The notes: a model not told the origin generated them from the letters alone. DNA of 42,459 bases from Dethiosulfovibrio peptidovorans (GCA_002748665.1 PDTB01000032.1:1-42459); one strand, 5' to 3'. Shown: positions 7,778 through 16,921, counted from the stretch's first letter. Translations and numbers: made by a program.

Positions 7778-8459
7778 CAATGTGGTATTTCCCCCCTCGC
7801 TCGTCTCGAATTAGCCGCCCTTCGTGGAGTTGGATCACCCGTTGGCGATACGTATCAACCAAGAGTCGATCATGGGTAGCCACAATCACCGTTGTTCCCG
7901 ATGCGTGAATGGACAGGAGAAGCTTCAGCACCTGCTCGGCAGTGTGACTATCCAGGTTTCCTGTCGGTTCATCGGCTAAAAACAACGCTGGAGAACTTAC
8001 AATAGCTCGCCCAATGGCTACCCGCTGCTGTTCACCTCCCGAGAGTTGCAAAGGCGAAAGATTACGCCGGTGCCACAGGCCAACTCGCTCTATAGTCTCG
8101 TCGGTACGCCCCTTGACAACCTTCGGAGGAAAACCCATGGCCTCCAGGACAAAGGCCACGTTTTCCCTGGCAGTCAGGTGGGGCAGCAAACGAAAATCCT
8201 GAAAAACCATCCCGATATTTCTTCGATACTGGGCAAGCTGTCTGCGCTGGAGCCGGCGAACGTTCACCGATCCCACAGAGATCTGCCCTTTGCTTGGCCT
8301 CGCTTCTCTGGTGATAAGACGGAGCAGAGTACTCTTGCCCGAGCCGGTCTCTCCGATCAGGTAGACAAAATCACCTTTGGGAATCGAGAGGTACAGATCG
8401 CTGATGGCCACGATATCTGGCTTGAAAACCTTGGTCACACCGGCCATACGAATATCCAT
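7764..8459 (-). CDS. ftsE: Cell division ATP-binding protein FtsE
   Basis: A 231-residue ABC ATPase with Walker [13 protein letters not shown]-loop region [19 protein letters not shown], signature LSGGEQQRV and Walker [14 protein letters not shown] followed by the H-loop ATHD. The FQDFRLLP segment is characteristic of FtsE. It forms the FtsEX complex at the inner membrane. ATG 8459 follows the transketolase stop by one base, with AGGAGG inside the end of that gene, so the two are likely co-translated. Confidence 0.96.
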   Translation of the reverse strand: MDIRMAGVTKVFKPDIVAISDLYLSIPKGDFVYLIGETGSGKSTLLRLITREARPSKGQISVGSVNVRRLQRRQLAQYRRNIGMVFQDFRLLPHLTARENVAFVLEAMGFPPKVVKGRTDETIERVGLWHRRNLSPLQLSGGEQQRVAIGRAIVSSPALFLADEPTGNLDSHTAEQVLKLLLSIHASGTTVIVATHDRLLVDTYRQRVIQLHEGRLIRDERGGKYHIDGDL

Positions 8460-8460
8460 A

Positions 8461-9402
8461 TTATCGCCTCCTCATGGTCCAAGCCTCCACGGCAGCACTG
8501 ACCACGTGTTGATAGGTTAACCCATAGTATTCTCGAAGCTCGCCAGGGACCCCACTCTGACCAGGCCTTCCAGCAACAGAGACAAAACGAATAGGAACAG
8601 GATACCGACAAGAGAGCAAAGCCGATACAGCTTCTCCAAGTCCTCCTCCGGCTCCATGTTCTTCCGCCACAACACAACAACCCGTCCGATGCACAGAACC
8701 CAGGATGGCCCGTTCTGAGAGAGGCTTAACGGAATGACAATCCACAACCTCGGCAGAGATATCTTGCTGAGCTAAAATGGATGTCGCATGAAGAGCCTCA
8801 TGGACCATGATACCACAGGCACAGATGGTCACCCCTGTTCCCTGGACCAACGGAGACGAAGACATACAGGTCTCAGCAACATCCGACGATGTGTACAGAT
8901 CGGGGAGCGCTTCTCCACAGAGTCGAAAAAACACCGGGACATGACTGTCCGCCATCCGTCGAAAAAGAACCTCGGCCGAGGCTCCATCACAGGGGACCTC
9001 AACCGCCACACCAGGCAACCCACGCATGAGGGCCAAGTCTTCAAGCATTTGAGCCTCCGCCCCTTCCTCCCCTGCCGAAAGACCTCCAGAGGCCGCAACA
9101 ATACGAACAGGGAGCCCTGGGACAGCTATAGCGGTTCTAAGAGCATCATACCCTCGCCCCAAAAGGCGAGAGGAAGAAGAAAACAGCCAGACCGATTTAC
9201 CGGCAGCAGCCATTCCGGCCCCTGTAGCGACGAGATCTTGCTCAGACATTCCCAGGTTGATAGACCGCTCGGGGTACACCTGAGAAAAGCCAGGTAACCT
9301 GGTTCCTGCCACATCGGCATGCAAAACGACGAGATAGGGATCATCGGCCGCAAGAGATATCAGGACATCGTCCAAAACGGAATCCATCCGTTTATCAGCC
9401 AC
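8461..9402 (-). CDS. Transketolase, C-terminal subunit
   Basis: About 313 residues covering the pyrimidine-binding and C-terminal transketolase domains (as in DXS and pyruvate dehydrogenase E1-beta). Visible landmarks are LHADVAGTRLPGF, the YPERSINLGMSEQDLVATGAGMA segment around the catalytic Glu (SEQDLV) and the C-terminal domain with EVVDCHSVKPLSE and EEHGAGGGLGEAVS. GTG 9402 is chosen because GGAGG lies nine bases upstream; it overlaps the preceding subunit by eight bases, while the open frame beyond 9402 only mirrors that gene. With the N-terminal subunit it should form a split transketolase for pentose-phosphate interconversion. Confidence 0.88.
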   Translation of the reverse strand: MADKRMDSVLDDVLISLAADDPYLVVLHADVAGTRLPGFSQVYPERSINLGMSEQDLVATGAGMAAAGKSVWLFSSSSRLLGRGYDALRTAIAVPGLPVRIVAASGGLSAGEEGAEAQMLEDLALMRGLPGVAVEVPCDGASAEVLFRRMADSHVPVFFRLCGEALPDLYTSSDVAETCMSSSPLVQGTGVTICACGIMVHEALHATSILAQQDISAEVVDCHSVKPLSERAILGSVHRTGCCVVAEEHGAGGGLGEAVSALLSCRYPVPIRFVSVAGRPGQSGVPGELREYYGLTYQHVVSAAVEAWTMRRR

Positions 9403-10210
9403 GATTACCACTCCTCCCCAATTCTTCCAAAGCCTGTTCGGTCTCCAGACGGGAGAGACCGGCCTCAAGGGTACGGCTTCCCTCGAAAAGAGAGACCCCT
9501 TTTCCTCGAACGGTCCTGGCAATGACCACGCAGGGAACTGTCCTTTTCTCTCTGGCAACGGTAAAACCATGTTCAAGACTGGCAAAATCGTGACCGTCAA
9601 CCTGAATGACTTTCCAGCCGAAAGCTCGGAACTTCTCATCAAGGGGTTCGAGTTCCTTGATGGAGGCCACGGAACCGTCTTGTTGATTGTCGTTTCTGTC
9701 GACCACGAGAGTGACAGAACTCAATCTCCTGTGGGCAGCTGTCATCGCCGATTCCCACAGCACCCCCTCCTGGAGCTCTCCGTCGCCGATCACGCAGAAG
9801 ACTCTATTCGAGCGGCCATCCATTCGAAAGGCCAAGGCCAAACCATTGGCGATTCCGAGAGCCAAACCAGGAGCCCCTGCCGATACGTCCACTCCTGGCG
9901 TTCTGCCTCCGTCGGGACGTCCTTGAAGCAGAGAGCCCAAACGACGGTAGTTCCATAGAGCCTCCCGATCAAAAAATCCTCTGTGAGCCAAGACAGCATA
10001 CAAAGCCGGACATCCATGCCCCTTCCCCATAACCAGACGATCCCTGTCAGGATCATCCGGGAGATCGGGACTGACAATCAATTCCCGCTCGTACAGGTAT
10101 ACCAGAATATCCAACGCCGATAAAGCCGAGGCACCATATCTTGATCGAGCGTTTCCAACCATCCGAATCACGTCCCTACGAAGGGATGTTGCGATGTCAA
10201 CGAGACTCAT
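9395..10210 (-). CDS. Transketolase, N-terminal subunit
   Basis: A 271-residue thiamine diphosphate-binding half. It contains GKGHGCPALYAVLAHRGFF, the GAPGLALGIANGLALAFR segment and the ThDP/Mg motif GDGELQEGVLWE...VDRNDNQQDG (GDG-x-n-NN form; DNQ in place of NN). ATG 10210 is preceded by an AGGAGG and overlaps the csaB stop by four bases (ATGA). Split transketolases are common in archaea, Firmicutes and related anaerobes and usually supply ribose-5-phosphate from glycolytic intermediates, in line with pfkA elsewhere in this window. Its place inside an envelope operon is unusual. Confidence 0.9.
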   Translation of the reverse strand: MSLVDIATSLRRDVIRMVGNARSRYGASALSALDILVYLYERELIVSPDLPDDPDRDRLVMGKGHGCPALYAVLAHRGFFDREALWNYRRLGSLLQGRPDGGRTPGVDVSAGAPGLALGIANGLALAFRMDGRSNRVFCVIGDGELQEGVLWESAMTAAHRRLSSVTLVVDRNDNQQDGSVASIKELEPLDEKFRAFGWKVIQVDGHDFASLEHGFTVAREKRTVPCVVIARTVRGKGVSLFEGSRTLEAGLSRLETEQALEELGRSGNRG

Positions 10211-11196
10211 GATTCGACCACCTCCTGCCAAGAGCGGCGGAAACAATAGTCGATCTCAGTACGACATCGACTAAGCCATTCCAGATCAGGCCCGGAAGGC
10301 TCAAGCAGCTTTCCATCTTTCCATATCTCGTATCCAACTGACCGAGCAAAAGCAGACACCTTGGGATCGTAAGGAATGGCCACTCCCGGCAACCCTGCCA
10401 GAGACGACAAGACACAAAAATGGAGTCTCATTCCCAGAGCAATTCTACCCTGAGACCATACAGGGTCGTCGCCCCCTTTCGGGAAGCAAATCGGCATCCG
10501 AGGAAGGTCACCATTACGAATCAGGGAATGCAACAGTTCTCCATCCCCAGGACACATAGCAACAGCTATCGACGGACAACCGCTTCTTTGGAGGTACTCT
10601 GCCATCCAACGAGCTGCCTGACGCTCCAATTGGCCATCCCAGGGACGGAGATTCACCAAGACAACATCTCCCGATCCTGAGGACACATTCAGGGCGGTCA
10701 CGAGATCAGGACAGTTTTGGGCAGAAATTCCCATCGACTGGGCCTCCTCCATGGAAGGACGATCCCTCAGAACCACGGACACACACAAATTCAGAGCAAG
10801 TCTGGTCAGCCACCATCCTGTTCGAGTACGAAAAGGTCCCAAGGAATTGCCAAATACCCAGGGACGACAGCCAGCCATGACAGCCATAACGACTATTCCT
10901 CCGTAATAGAGCACCGACCGAAGACTGGTCACGTCCTGAAAGAGTCCCCCACCCCCAAAAAGGCAGGTTCGAGACCGCCGTAGCCCCCTCCAAACCGATG
11001 ACGGAGACCATCGACTTACCGCAGCGACGCCAAAGTTCCGAGCGGACTCATTGGGATTTCCCGAAAAAACCACAATCCGACTTCGAGAGATGCCTAGATT
11101 TTGTAAACGATCTATAACCGAGCAAAGAAGGAGTTCATCCCCCAGGTTTCCCATACCATAGTAGCCGCAGATGGCTACATCGTATGAATCACTCAC
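10207..11196 (-). CDS. csaB: Polysaccharide pyruvyl transferase (CsaB)
   Basis: About 329 residues. The N-terminus reads YDVAICGYYGMGNLGDELLL, the typical start of CsaB-type pyruvyl transferases. A GGGGLFQDVTS loop and C-terminal IALGMRLHFCVLSSLAGLPG and AIPYDPKVSAF match the family pattern. CsaB adds a ketal pyruvate to cell-wall polysaccharide, creating the ligand for SLH domains. GTG 11196 is chosen (AGG-rich ribosome site, 11 bases after the upstream stop). Its partner upstream is a DUF5693 membrane protein, a pairing I recall from other bacteria. In a diderm the likely role is tethering outer membrane or S-layer SLH proteins to the cell wall. Confidence 0.88.
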   Translation of the reverse strand: MSDSYDVAICGYYGMGNLGDELLLCSVIDRLQNLGISRSRIVVFSGNPNESARNFGVAAVSRWSPSSVWRGLRRSRTCLFGGGGLFQDVTSLRSVLYYGGIVVMAVMAGCRPWVFGNSLGPFRTRTGWWLTRLALNLCVSVVLRDRPSMEEAQSMGISAQNCPDLVTALNVSSGSGDVVLVNLRPWDGQLERQAARWMAEYLQRSGCPSIAVAMCPGDGELLHSLIRNGDLPRMPICFPKGGDDPVWSQGRIALGMRLHFCVLSSLAGLPGVAIPYDPKVSAFARSVGYEIWKDGKLLEPSGPDLEWLSRCRTEIDYCFRRSWQEVVES

Positions 11197-11207
11197 AACG
11201 ACCTGCC

Positions 11208-13103
11208 TCAAATTCTGAGACGTCGTTTTACAAAGCGACGTCCGATGCCCAGGACAAATACGACGGCCACTCCAACCACGATGCCCACCCACCATCCATT
11301 GAACGTCCTCAAGACGGTGAGGGAAAGGCGAGTATGAAAATGACAGAACGTATTTACTAAGGAAGAAAAAGCCACCGTAGCCCCCAGACGGAGAATCTCC
11401 CTATAACGGGGAATCCATTCGTTTCGCCGCACCCACATCCATAGGATTAAACAGGGGTATCCCAGAAACGCCTCCTTCGTCCTTGGTCGCGCTACGAGCC
11501 AGGATTCCAAGCTCTCCCTTAAGGAAATCTCCCACCCAGGAACCGAACTGACGTTGCCACTACGAAGCACCATAAGACCGGCAGCCGCCACGAGGATCCC
11601 AGCGAGAAACAGCTCAATCCACAGAGGAGGTCGACTCAGCAACTCGCCCCAAGACTCGGGGTGAACCCGTCGAGCAAAATCGTGGCAGACCACCAGAAGA
11701 ATCGGCAAGAAGAGAGTAAGCTTCACTCCCGAAAAAGGGGTAAGTCGCATCATATAGAGAGGCGCACTGTAGAACGAAGCAACGGCCATCCCACCCACGA
11801 TTGCCACAATGGGGCCAACGAGCATAGCACGACCGGGTTTTCGCCACCAACTCAGGGAAAGCAAGCACCCCTCAGTGGCAGCCAAACCGGTTGTCACGCC
11901 ACCCATAAGACGTCCTAAGATAGAGAGCCTGATCATCCCCAAAGCCAAGACTACCGAAACCAAGACAAAAATCAGCCCCGATTTGGCCGCAACCGGCCGC
12001 TGATCATCCCTGAAACGGCGTACCAAGGACCACCCGTACAACAGACAAAGAAAGGCCACAGACAACGCACCAGTGGGAGAGCTCCCCCAAGAAGACAGGA
12101 CTACAGGCCATCGATCATCCAACTTTCGATCAGCAAGACATCGGCGAAGTTCACGAACATCCTTCAGATAACGCTCAAGAGCTTCGCCTCCCCCCATAGG
12201 ATCGGCCCGCAACAGAAGGAAGGAGACGGAGCGCTCCACACCAGCGCGAACCATCCGGCTCACCATAGTCCGCCGGTCGATCCTTCGGACCATGACCTCC
12301 TCATCGGTAACGCTATGGAGGGAGAGAACCCGTGGCCAGACAGCCCATTGAAGCGGTTTATCCCCAATCTGGCGGGAAAATTCAACCTGGGTGACAAAGA
12401 GACCACGTTCTCGAACGAGATCGGCCAATGGGGATAAATCAGGATATCCAGACACGATATCCCCCGATGGGGACAGCCCTACTACATTGGGATAGGCCTG
12501 ACAGACAGCCCTTACCGACGCCGCTACGGTCCCTGCTGGCTGAAGAGACGCCGGTGCCGGACGATAGATAACCGGCAATCCCAGACCAGCGGCAGTCTCC
12601 AAGCCGTCCCAATCAGGCAGGATCCCCTGAAGAGCCAATTCACTTTGTGACGCAGGAATAACGAACACATCTTGCTCATGTACCGACACCATCGTTCCCT
12701 GAGGAAATCGCAGGGACAGAAAAGAACGCCACAGATCAGCCCGAGGATCGGAGGAAGGGAATACCAAAGCAGTCCCCGAAGAAACAGAGAGGCCTGAGCG
12801 AAGGCTCTTAGCCAGTTGTGACACAGGACCATACCACAGGGACAAAGCTCCAGAGCTCAAATCGTCCCCAACGCACTCCCGAACCATGACACCCCGGACA
12901 CCAGCATCCACCAGAGATTGCAGGAGTTCCTCCCGTCCTCGCCCTGACTGAGAACCCAGGCAGGATATCTGAGTCCAATCGGTCAGGATAACCGAAGATC
13001 GTCGGGATGATTCGACACCCCAACGGTGCAATAGTCCCGGGAGGCTGAGCAGAAAAGCCGCCGCGATAACCAACACGTACATTCGTTTCCAGGTGAAACC
13101 CAT
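11208..13103 (-). CDS. DUF5693 family multi-pass membrane protein
   Basis: A protein of about 631 residues. An N-terminal hydrophobic segment (MYVLVIAAAFLLSLPGLL) precedes a large extracytoplasmic domain (about 40-330). A cluster of about seven or eight transmembrane helices fills the C-terminal half, for example GALSVAFLCLLYGWSLV, LIFVLVSVVLALGMIRL and WWVGIVVGVAVVFVLGIG. The arrangement and the adjacent csaB match the DUF5693 family. Function is unknown; association with csaB suggests export or handling of the pyruvylated wall polymer. ATG 13103 overlaps the maf stop (TGATG). Confidence 0.8.
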   Translation of the reverse strand: MGFTWKRMYVLVIAAAFLLSLPGLLHRWGVESSRRSSVILTDWTQISCLGSQSGRGREELLQSLVDAGVRGVMVRECVGDDLSSGALSLWYGPVSQLAKSLRSGLSVSSGTALVFPSSDPRADLWRSFLSLRFPQGTMVSVHEQDVFVIPASQSELALQGILPDWDGLETAAGLGLPVIYRPAPASLQPAGTVAASVRAVCQAYPNVVGLSPSGDIVSGYPDLSPLADLVRERGLFVTQVEFSRQIGDKPLQWAVWPRVLSLHSVTDEEVMVRRIDRRTMVSRMVRAGVERSVSFLLLRADPMGGGEALERYLKDVRELRRCLADRKLDDRWPVVLSSWGSSPTGALSVAFLCLLYGWSLVRRFRDDQRPVAAKSGLIFVLVSVVLALGMIRLSILGRLMGGVTTGLAATEGCLLSLSWWRKPGRAMLVGPIVAIVGGMAVASFYSAPLYMMRLTPFSGVKLTLFLPILLVVCHDFARRVHPESWGELLSRPPLWIELFLAGILVAAAGLMVLRSGNVSSVPGWEISLRESLESWLVARPRTKEAFLGYPCLILWMWVRRNEWIPRYREILRLGATVAFSSLVNTFCHFHTRLSLTVLRTFNGWWVGIVVGVAVVFVLGIGRRFVKRRLRI

Positions 13104-13690
13104 CACATCACCGCCCATTGTCGGCTCAACGAGATCCCCTCGGCATCCAGCATGGCTGACAGTCGCCCAAGAGGCAATCCCACAACATTGTAGTAATCGC
13201 CCAAAATCTCTTGAATCATCAACGCTCCTCTGCCCTGTACTGCGTACGCACCGGCCTTATCCATACCCTCGCCAGTGGCACAATAAGCAAGGACTTCGCT
13301 CTTGGACAAAGGACGAAATCGAACCGTCGTCCTCTCCACACAGACATAGGAACGCCCTCCACGACACAAAGCAATCCCACTCAGGACCTCATGTGCCCTT
13401 CCTGAAAGCCGCTCCAGCATATTCTCAGCTTGGAGCATATCGGCAGGTTTCCCAAGAACCTGACCGTCTAGGACAACTACCGTATCAGCAGCCACAATAA
13501 AGGTCTTGGACCCCGTCGAGGTCACGGAAAGCGCCTTTTTCAGCGCCAACCGTGCCACCAAATCTCCAGGAGCCTCATGTATCAACGGCGTCTCGTCAAC
13601 ATCTGGAATCTGCACGATAAAAGGCCACCCTAACATAGCCAAAAGATCCCGCCTCCGGGGACTCCCCGACGCTAAAATCAAGGGTTCCAC
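13103..13690 (-). CDS. maf: Maf-family nucleoside triphosphate pyrophosphatase
   Basis: A 195-residue Maf protein. The N-terminal loop EPLILASGSPRRRDLL, the catalytic VAADTVVVLDGQVLGKP, the RLSGRAHEVLSGI segment and GKAGAYAVQG-type sequence (DKAGAYAVQGRGALMI) followed by GDYYNVVGLPL are all present. Maf enzymes hydrolyse dTTP, UTP or modified NTPs to monophosphates and influence septum formation. GTG 13690 is taken as the start because it gives the canonical N-terminus and follows a GGGGTGG ribosome site. It is four bases after uppP. Confidence 0.93.
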   Translation of the reverse strand: MEPLILASGSPRRRDLLAMLGWPFIVQIPDVDETPLIHEAPGDLVARLALKKALSVTSTGSKTFIVAADTVVVLDGQVLGKPADMLQAENMLERLSGRAHEVLSGIALCRGGRSYVCVERTTVRFRPLSKSEVLAYCATGEGMDKAGAYAVQGRGALMIQEILGDYYNVVGLPLGRLSAMLDAEGISLSRQWAVM

Positions 13691-13694
13691 GGTA

Positions 13695-14474
13695 TCACCA
13701 CCCCAAGAACATGGCTGTTCCACCCACAACCAGACAGTACCAGGCACACCAACGCCACCGTCCCAGAGTCACCACCCGATGAAGCAGGCACAGTGCGCCG
13801 TACCCTGACACCCCGGCACAGAGCACTCCCAGACTCCAGCCCGGAGGCATAACAATTGAGGAAAAATCAGACAGTTCTAGGATCATAGCTCCTGCGATGG
13901 CGGGCAAAGACAGCAAAAAGGAAAACCGAAAGGCCTCCTGAGGTGACAGCCGAGAAAGCAACCCCGCAACGATGGTCACACCAGAACGGGAAATGCCAGG
14001 GATCACGGCCATCCCTTGAGCAACACCGATAACGGAGCCGGCACGGATCGACACGCTTCCGCCCTTTCGGGGAAGGTGATCGGCAAGCAACAAAAGCAAC
14101 CCTGTAACGATCAAAGCCACCCCCACAGCAAAGACAGACATCGACAGGCGTTCCACCAGTGGCTTGAGGGGCAGGCCGATAGCCACAGTGATAAGAGTTC
14201 CAAAGATAACAGCCCAACCAACGAACCAACCAGTCATCCGCCTGGCTTGGGGATGAAGCACCCCGAAAAACCACTGAGATCCTAAGGTGACAACATCCCT
14301 ACGAAAATAGACCAATGTCGCAGCCATGGTGGCACCATGCAAGGCCACATCGAAAGCCAGAACCGGCTCGGTAAAGCCGAAAAAGGACTGAGCCAAGGCC
14401 AGATGTCCCGAACTACTTATAGGCAGAAACTCGGTTATTCCCTGGATAAGACCCAAGAGCAGGCTGTGGATCAT
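13695..14474 (-). CDS. uppP: Undecaprenyl-diphosphatase UppP/BacA
   Basis: A 259-residue polytopic membrane enzyme that recycles undecaprenyl pyrophosphate to the lipid carrier used for peptidoglycan and polysaccharide export. Signature sequences are LGLIQGITEFLPISSSGHLAL near the N-terminus and GMAVIPGISRSGVTI in the second half (BacA Glu-rich and PGxSRSG motifs). It has six to eight hydrophobic helices. It is coupled to rnj through a TGATG overlap at 14474. The presence of maf, csaB and division genes downstream fits a wall-synthesis operon. Confidence 0.96.
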   Translation of the reverse strand: MIHSLLLGLIQGITEFLPISSSGHLALAQSFFGFTEPVLAFDVALHGATMAATLVYFRRDVVTLGSQWFFGVLHPQARRMTGWFVGWAVIFGTLITVAIGLPLKPLVERLSMSVFAVGVALIVTGLLLLLADHLPRKGGSVSIRAGSVIGVAQGMAVIPGISRSGVTIVAGLLSRLSPQEAFRFSFLLSLPAIAGAMILELSDFSSIVMPPGWSLGVLCAGVSGYGALCLLHRVVTLGRWRWCAWYCLVVGGTAMFLGW

Positions 14475-16216
14475 CAATCCATCACGGTGATCATGGAGAT
14501 CACCCTGGGACTCGAGCCAGCATATTTTCTGAAAAGCTCTCTGCACCGCCCTCGGACCTTATTTTCCAAGAACTCCCGGGAGACATCTCGCTGCTTGCCC
14601 GCCTTATTGACCGTCTGCCGAATAGCCTCGGTGAATTCACGATGAAGCCGTTCAGCATCGTGGAGGTGCATAAAACCGCAACTTTCAAAAGACGGATCCG
14701 TCAAGAGGCGGAATTGAGCATCCAGGGTGAGAGAGACCACGAAAACTCCGTCCTCGGCCAGTTCCTTTCTCTCCCTCATAACGCTACTCTCCAGTTCTCC
14801 AAAAACCAATCCGTCCACCAAGACAGCCCCGGCCTGAACTGCCGGTTTGATCTGAGCTCCTTTTTCAGTGATGGATAAAACATCTCCAATATCCATGATG
14901 AAGGTGTTTCTAGCGGGGATCCCCACCTGCTTACCTAACTGGGCGTGACGAACCAACATTCGGTACTCTCCGTGAACCGGAACGAAGTAGGTTGGTCGAA
15001 CGATACTGAGCATCATCTTCAGCTCCTCACGAGAGGCATGTCCCGAGACGTGAGTCCCCCAGCTTTTCTCGTAGATGACTTCGCAACGACACCGAAAGAG
15101 CTGGTTGATCGTGTTGCTCACCATTTTCTCGTTCCCTGGAATAGGCGCAGCGAATACGGCCACCACATCTTTCGGCCCCAGTTTAACCCGATGATGTTTC
15201 CCTTTGCTCATAAGAACCAAGCCAGAAAAAGGTTCGCCCTGACTTCCAGTGGTCACGATAACCAAGCGATTGTGGGGGACCTTATCGATCTCTTGGAGAG
15301 GGACCAACACCTCGCCAGCCACCTGAAGATACCCCAGCCGCCGCGCCAAATCAACGTTGTTGATCATGCTCCGACCAGCAAAACACACCCTGCGGTTGAA
15401 GCGAACAGCGACATCTAAGATCTGCTGGATACGATGGAGGTTACTGGAAAAGGAGGAAATGAGCACCCTACGATTTCGCTGTTCCCGAAAAAGACGCTCT
15501 AATGTGCCCGATATAACGCTCTCCGACTGCGTAAAGCCCTCTTTCTCTACGTTGGTGGAATCGGACATCATGAGGAGGACCCCTTTTTTCCCAAGCTCAG
15601 CAAAAGCACTGTAATCGGTGATCCTGCTATCCACCGGGGTGGGATCCAATTTAAAATCTCCCGTATGGACAACGGTCCCCAAGGGGGTATCAATAGCCAA
15701 AGCCACACCATCGGGAATGGAGTGGCATACCGAGATAAAGGACACTGAGAAACATCCGAGGGATACCGTATCGCCTGCCTTGATCTCGACAAACTTAGGT
15801 TTATATTCCGGTCTTGCTTCGCTCAACCTATTGTTAGCCATACCCAAAGTAAGTTTTGTCCCATAAACCGGGACGTCCAGAGCAGGCAATACGAAGGGAA
15901 GTGCCCCTACGTGATCCTCATGACCGTGAGTCAGAAAAATCGCACGGATTCGGTCTTTGTTAACTTCAAGGTACGACGTGTCTGGAATCACCACATCAAT
16001 GCCCAACATCTCCTCCTCTGGAAACATCAGACCACAATCGATGACGATCATATCGTCACCGAACTCCAGTATATACATATTCTTCCCGATCTCTCCAACA
16101 CCACCAAGAGGAATAAAGCGCAGGCTCTCGTCCTTTGCCCTCGATCCTCGGCTCGTTTTTTTCCGACTTCGATTCCTCTCGTTTTTATTACTTGGATCCT
16201 TGATTTGGTTTATCAC
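14474..16216 (-). CDS. rnj: Ribonuclease J
   Basis: A 580-residue metallo-beta-lactamase/beta-CASP RNase. After a short basic N-terminal extension (about 30 residues rich in Arg, Lys and Ser) the zinc motif LTHGHEDHVGALPF appears. Also present are HTGDFKLDPTP, the beta-CASP segment with SFSSNLHRIQQILD and the late HVSGHASREELK and VPVHGEYRML motifs. RNase J degrades and matures RNA with endo- and 5'-exonuclease activity. GTG 16216 is the start, with GGAGGT 11 bases upstream. It is the first gene of the eleven-gene run that ends with ctpA. Confidence 0.95.
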   Translation of the reverse strand: MINQIKDPSNKNERNRSRKKTSRGSRAKDESLRFIPLGGVGEIGKNMYILEFGDDMIVIDCGLMFPEEEMLGIDVVIPDTSYLEVNKDRIRAIFLTHGHEDHVGALPFVLPALDVPVYGTKLTLGMANNRLSEARPEYKPKFVEIKAGDTVSLGCFSVSFISVCHSIPDGVALAIDTPLGTVVHTGDFKLDPTPVDSRITDYSAFAELGKKGVLLMMSDSTNVEKEGFTQSESVISGTLERLFREQRNRRVLISSFSSNLHRIQQILDVAVRFNRRVCFAGRSMINNVDLARRLGYLQVAGEVLVPLQEIDKVPHNRLVIVTTGSQGEPFSGLVLMSKGKHHRVKLGPKDVVAVFAAPIPGNEKMVSNTINQLFRCRCEVIYEKSWGTHVSGHASREELKMMLSIVRPTYFVPVHGEYRMLVRHAQLGKQVGIPARNTFIMDIGDVLSITEKGAQIKPAVQAGAVLVDGLVFGELESSVMRERKELAEDGVFVVSLTLDAQFRLLTDPSFESCGFMHLHDAERLHREFTEAIRQTVNKAGKQRDVSREFLENKVRGRCRELFRKYAGSSPRVISMITVMD

Positions 16217-16299
16217 GATGAGGCACGACCTCCATATCTCTTCTCAAAATCATAGGGGCAATAATTCTTTTTATCTCTAACATAGATACACAGCATAAA

Positions 16300-16328
16300 T
16301 CCATAGGTTAATTGTATCTCCTTGACAA
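16300..16328 (-). promoter_or_regulatory. Candidate promoter of the rnj-to-ctpA operon
   Basis: On the minus strand TTGTCA (16323-16328) and TATGGA (16300-16305) are 17 bases apart, about 85 bases before the rnj start. It overlaps the candidate greA promoter on the other strand, so the two might compete. The -10 match is weak. Confidence 0.3.
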
Positions 16329-16340
16329 ATCTGATAGAAT
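16312..16340 (+). promoter_or_regulatory. Candidate greA promoter
   Basis: TTGTAT (16312-16317) and TAGAAT (16335-16340) with a 17-base spacer, 39 bases before the greA start codon. A consensus TTGACA also occurs inside the spacer but is only seven bases from TAGAAT and so cannot be its partner. Confidence 0.45.
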
Positions 16341-16379
16341 GGTTCGCTGACGATCATAGCCAACAAGGAGGTTTCGGTC

Positions 16380-16877
16380 TTGAGCGATAGATCTGCGATC
16401 ACAGATGGAATCCAGATGACCCAAGAGGGGTACGACCAACTTTACAAAGAATTGAAGCATTTACGGAGCGAGGAACGATATGCGCTGGCTCAGAGAATTG
16501 AGGAAGCCCGCTCTTTCGGAGATTTGAGCGAAAACGCCGAGTACACCGCCGCCAAGGATGATCAGGCAAAACTGGAAAGCCGGATCCAGAGACTTGAACA
16601 CCAACTCAGCAAGGCAAAGATCATCGACGTCTCCACACTGGATGGCAGTCATGTAGCCTTAGGAACCACAGTAACTATCGAGGATTCCAGCCTGAGCAAA
16701 CAGTTCAGCTACTCCATAGTCGGCTCCGAAGAAGCCAACCCCAAGCAAAACAAGATATCGTCAATAAGCCCAGTGGGACAAGCTCTGATGGGGAAACGCC
16801 TCGGAGATGAAATTAACGTTAAAGTCCCTAACGGGATGAGAAAAATTCGAATCACAGATATCAAGGTCGTCCGTTAA
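16380..16877 (+). CDS. greA: Transcription elongation factor GreA
   Basis: A 165-residue protein with the full GreA architecture. The N-terminal coiled coil (about 15-85) carries the tip RSFGDLSENAEYTAAKDDQ, whose acidic residues enter the RNA polymerase channel and promote cleavage of backtracked RNA. The C-terminal FKBP-like domain has ISSISPVGQALMGKRLGDE. The start is TTG 16380 with AAGGAGG eight bases upstream. The gene is divergent from rnj and stands alone between two minus-strand operons. Confidence 0.97.
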   Translation: MSDRSAITDGIQMTQEGYDQLYKELKHLRSEERYALAQRIEEARSFGDLSENAEYTAAKDDQAKLESRIQRLEHQLSKAKIIDVSTLDGSHVALGTTVTIEDSSLSKQFSYSIVGSEEANPKQNKISSISPVGQALMGKRLGDEINVKVPNGMRKIRITDIKVVR

Positions 16878-16885
16878 ACCCAAAC

Positions 16886-16919
16886 AAGAGGACCTGCCCG
16901 CCACAGGGCAGGTCCTCTT
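16886..16919. terminator. Bidirectional terminator between greA and lptD-like gene
   Basis: A perfect 14-bp stem (16886-16899 with 16906-16919) and a six-base loop. The stem ends in a TCTTT tail on the plus strand and CTTG/TTTG-rich sequence on the other. It sits between two converging stops (16877 and 16922). Confidence 0.85.
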
Positions 16920-16921
16920 TG

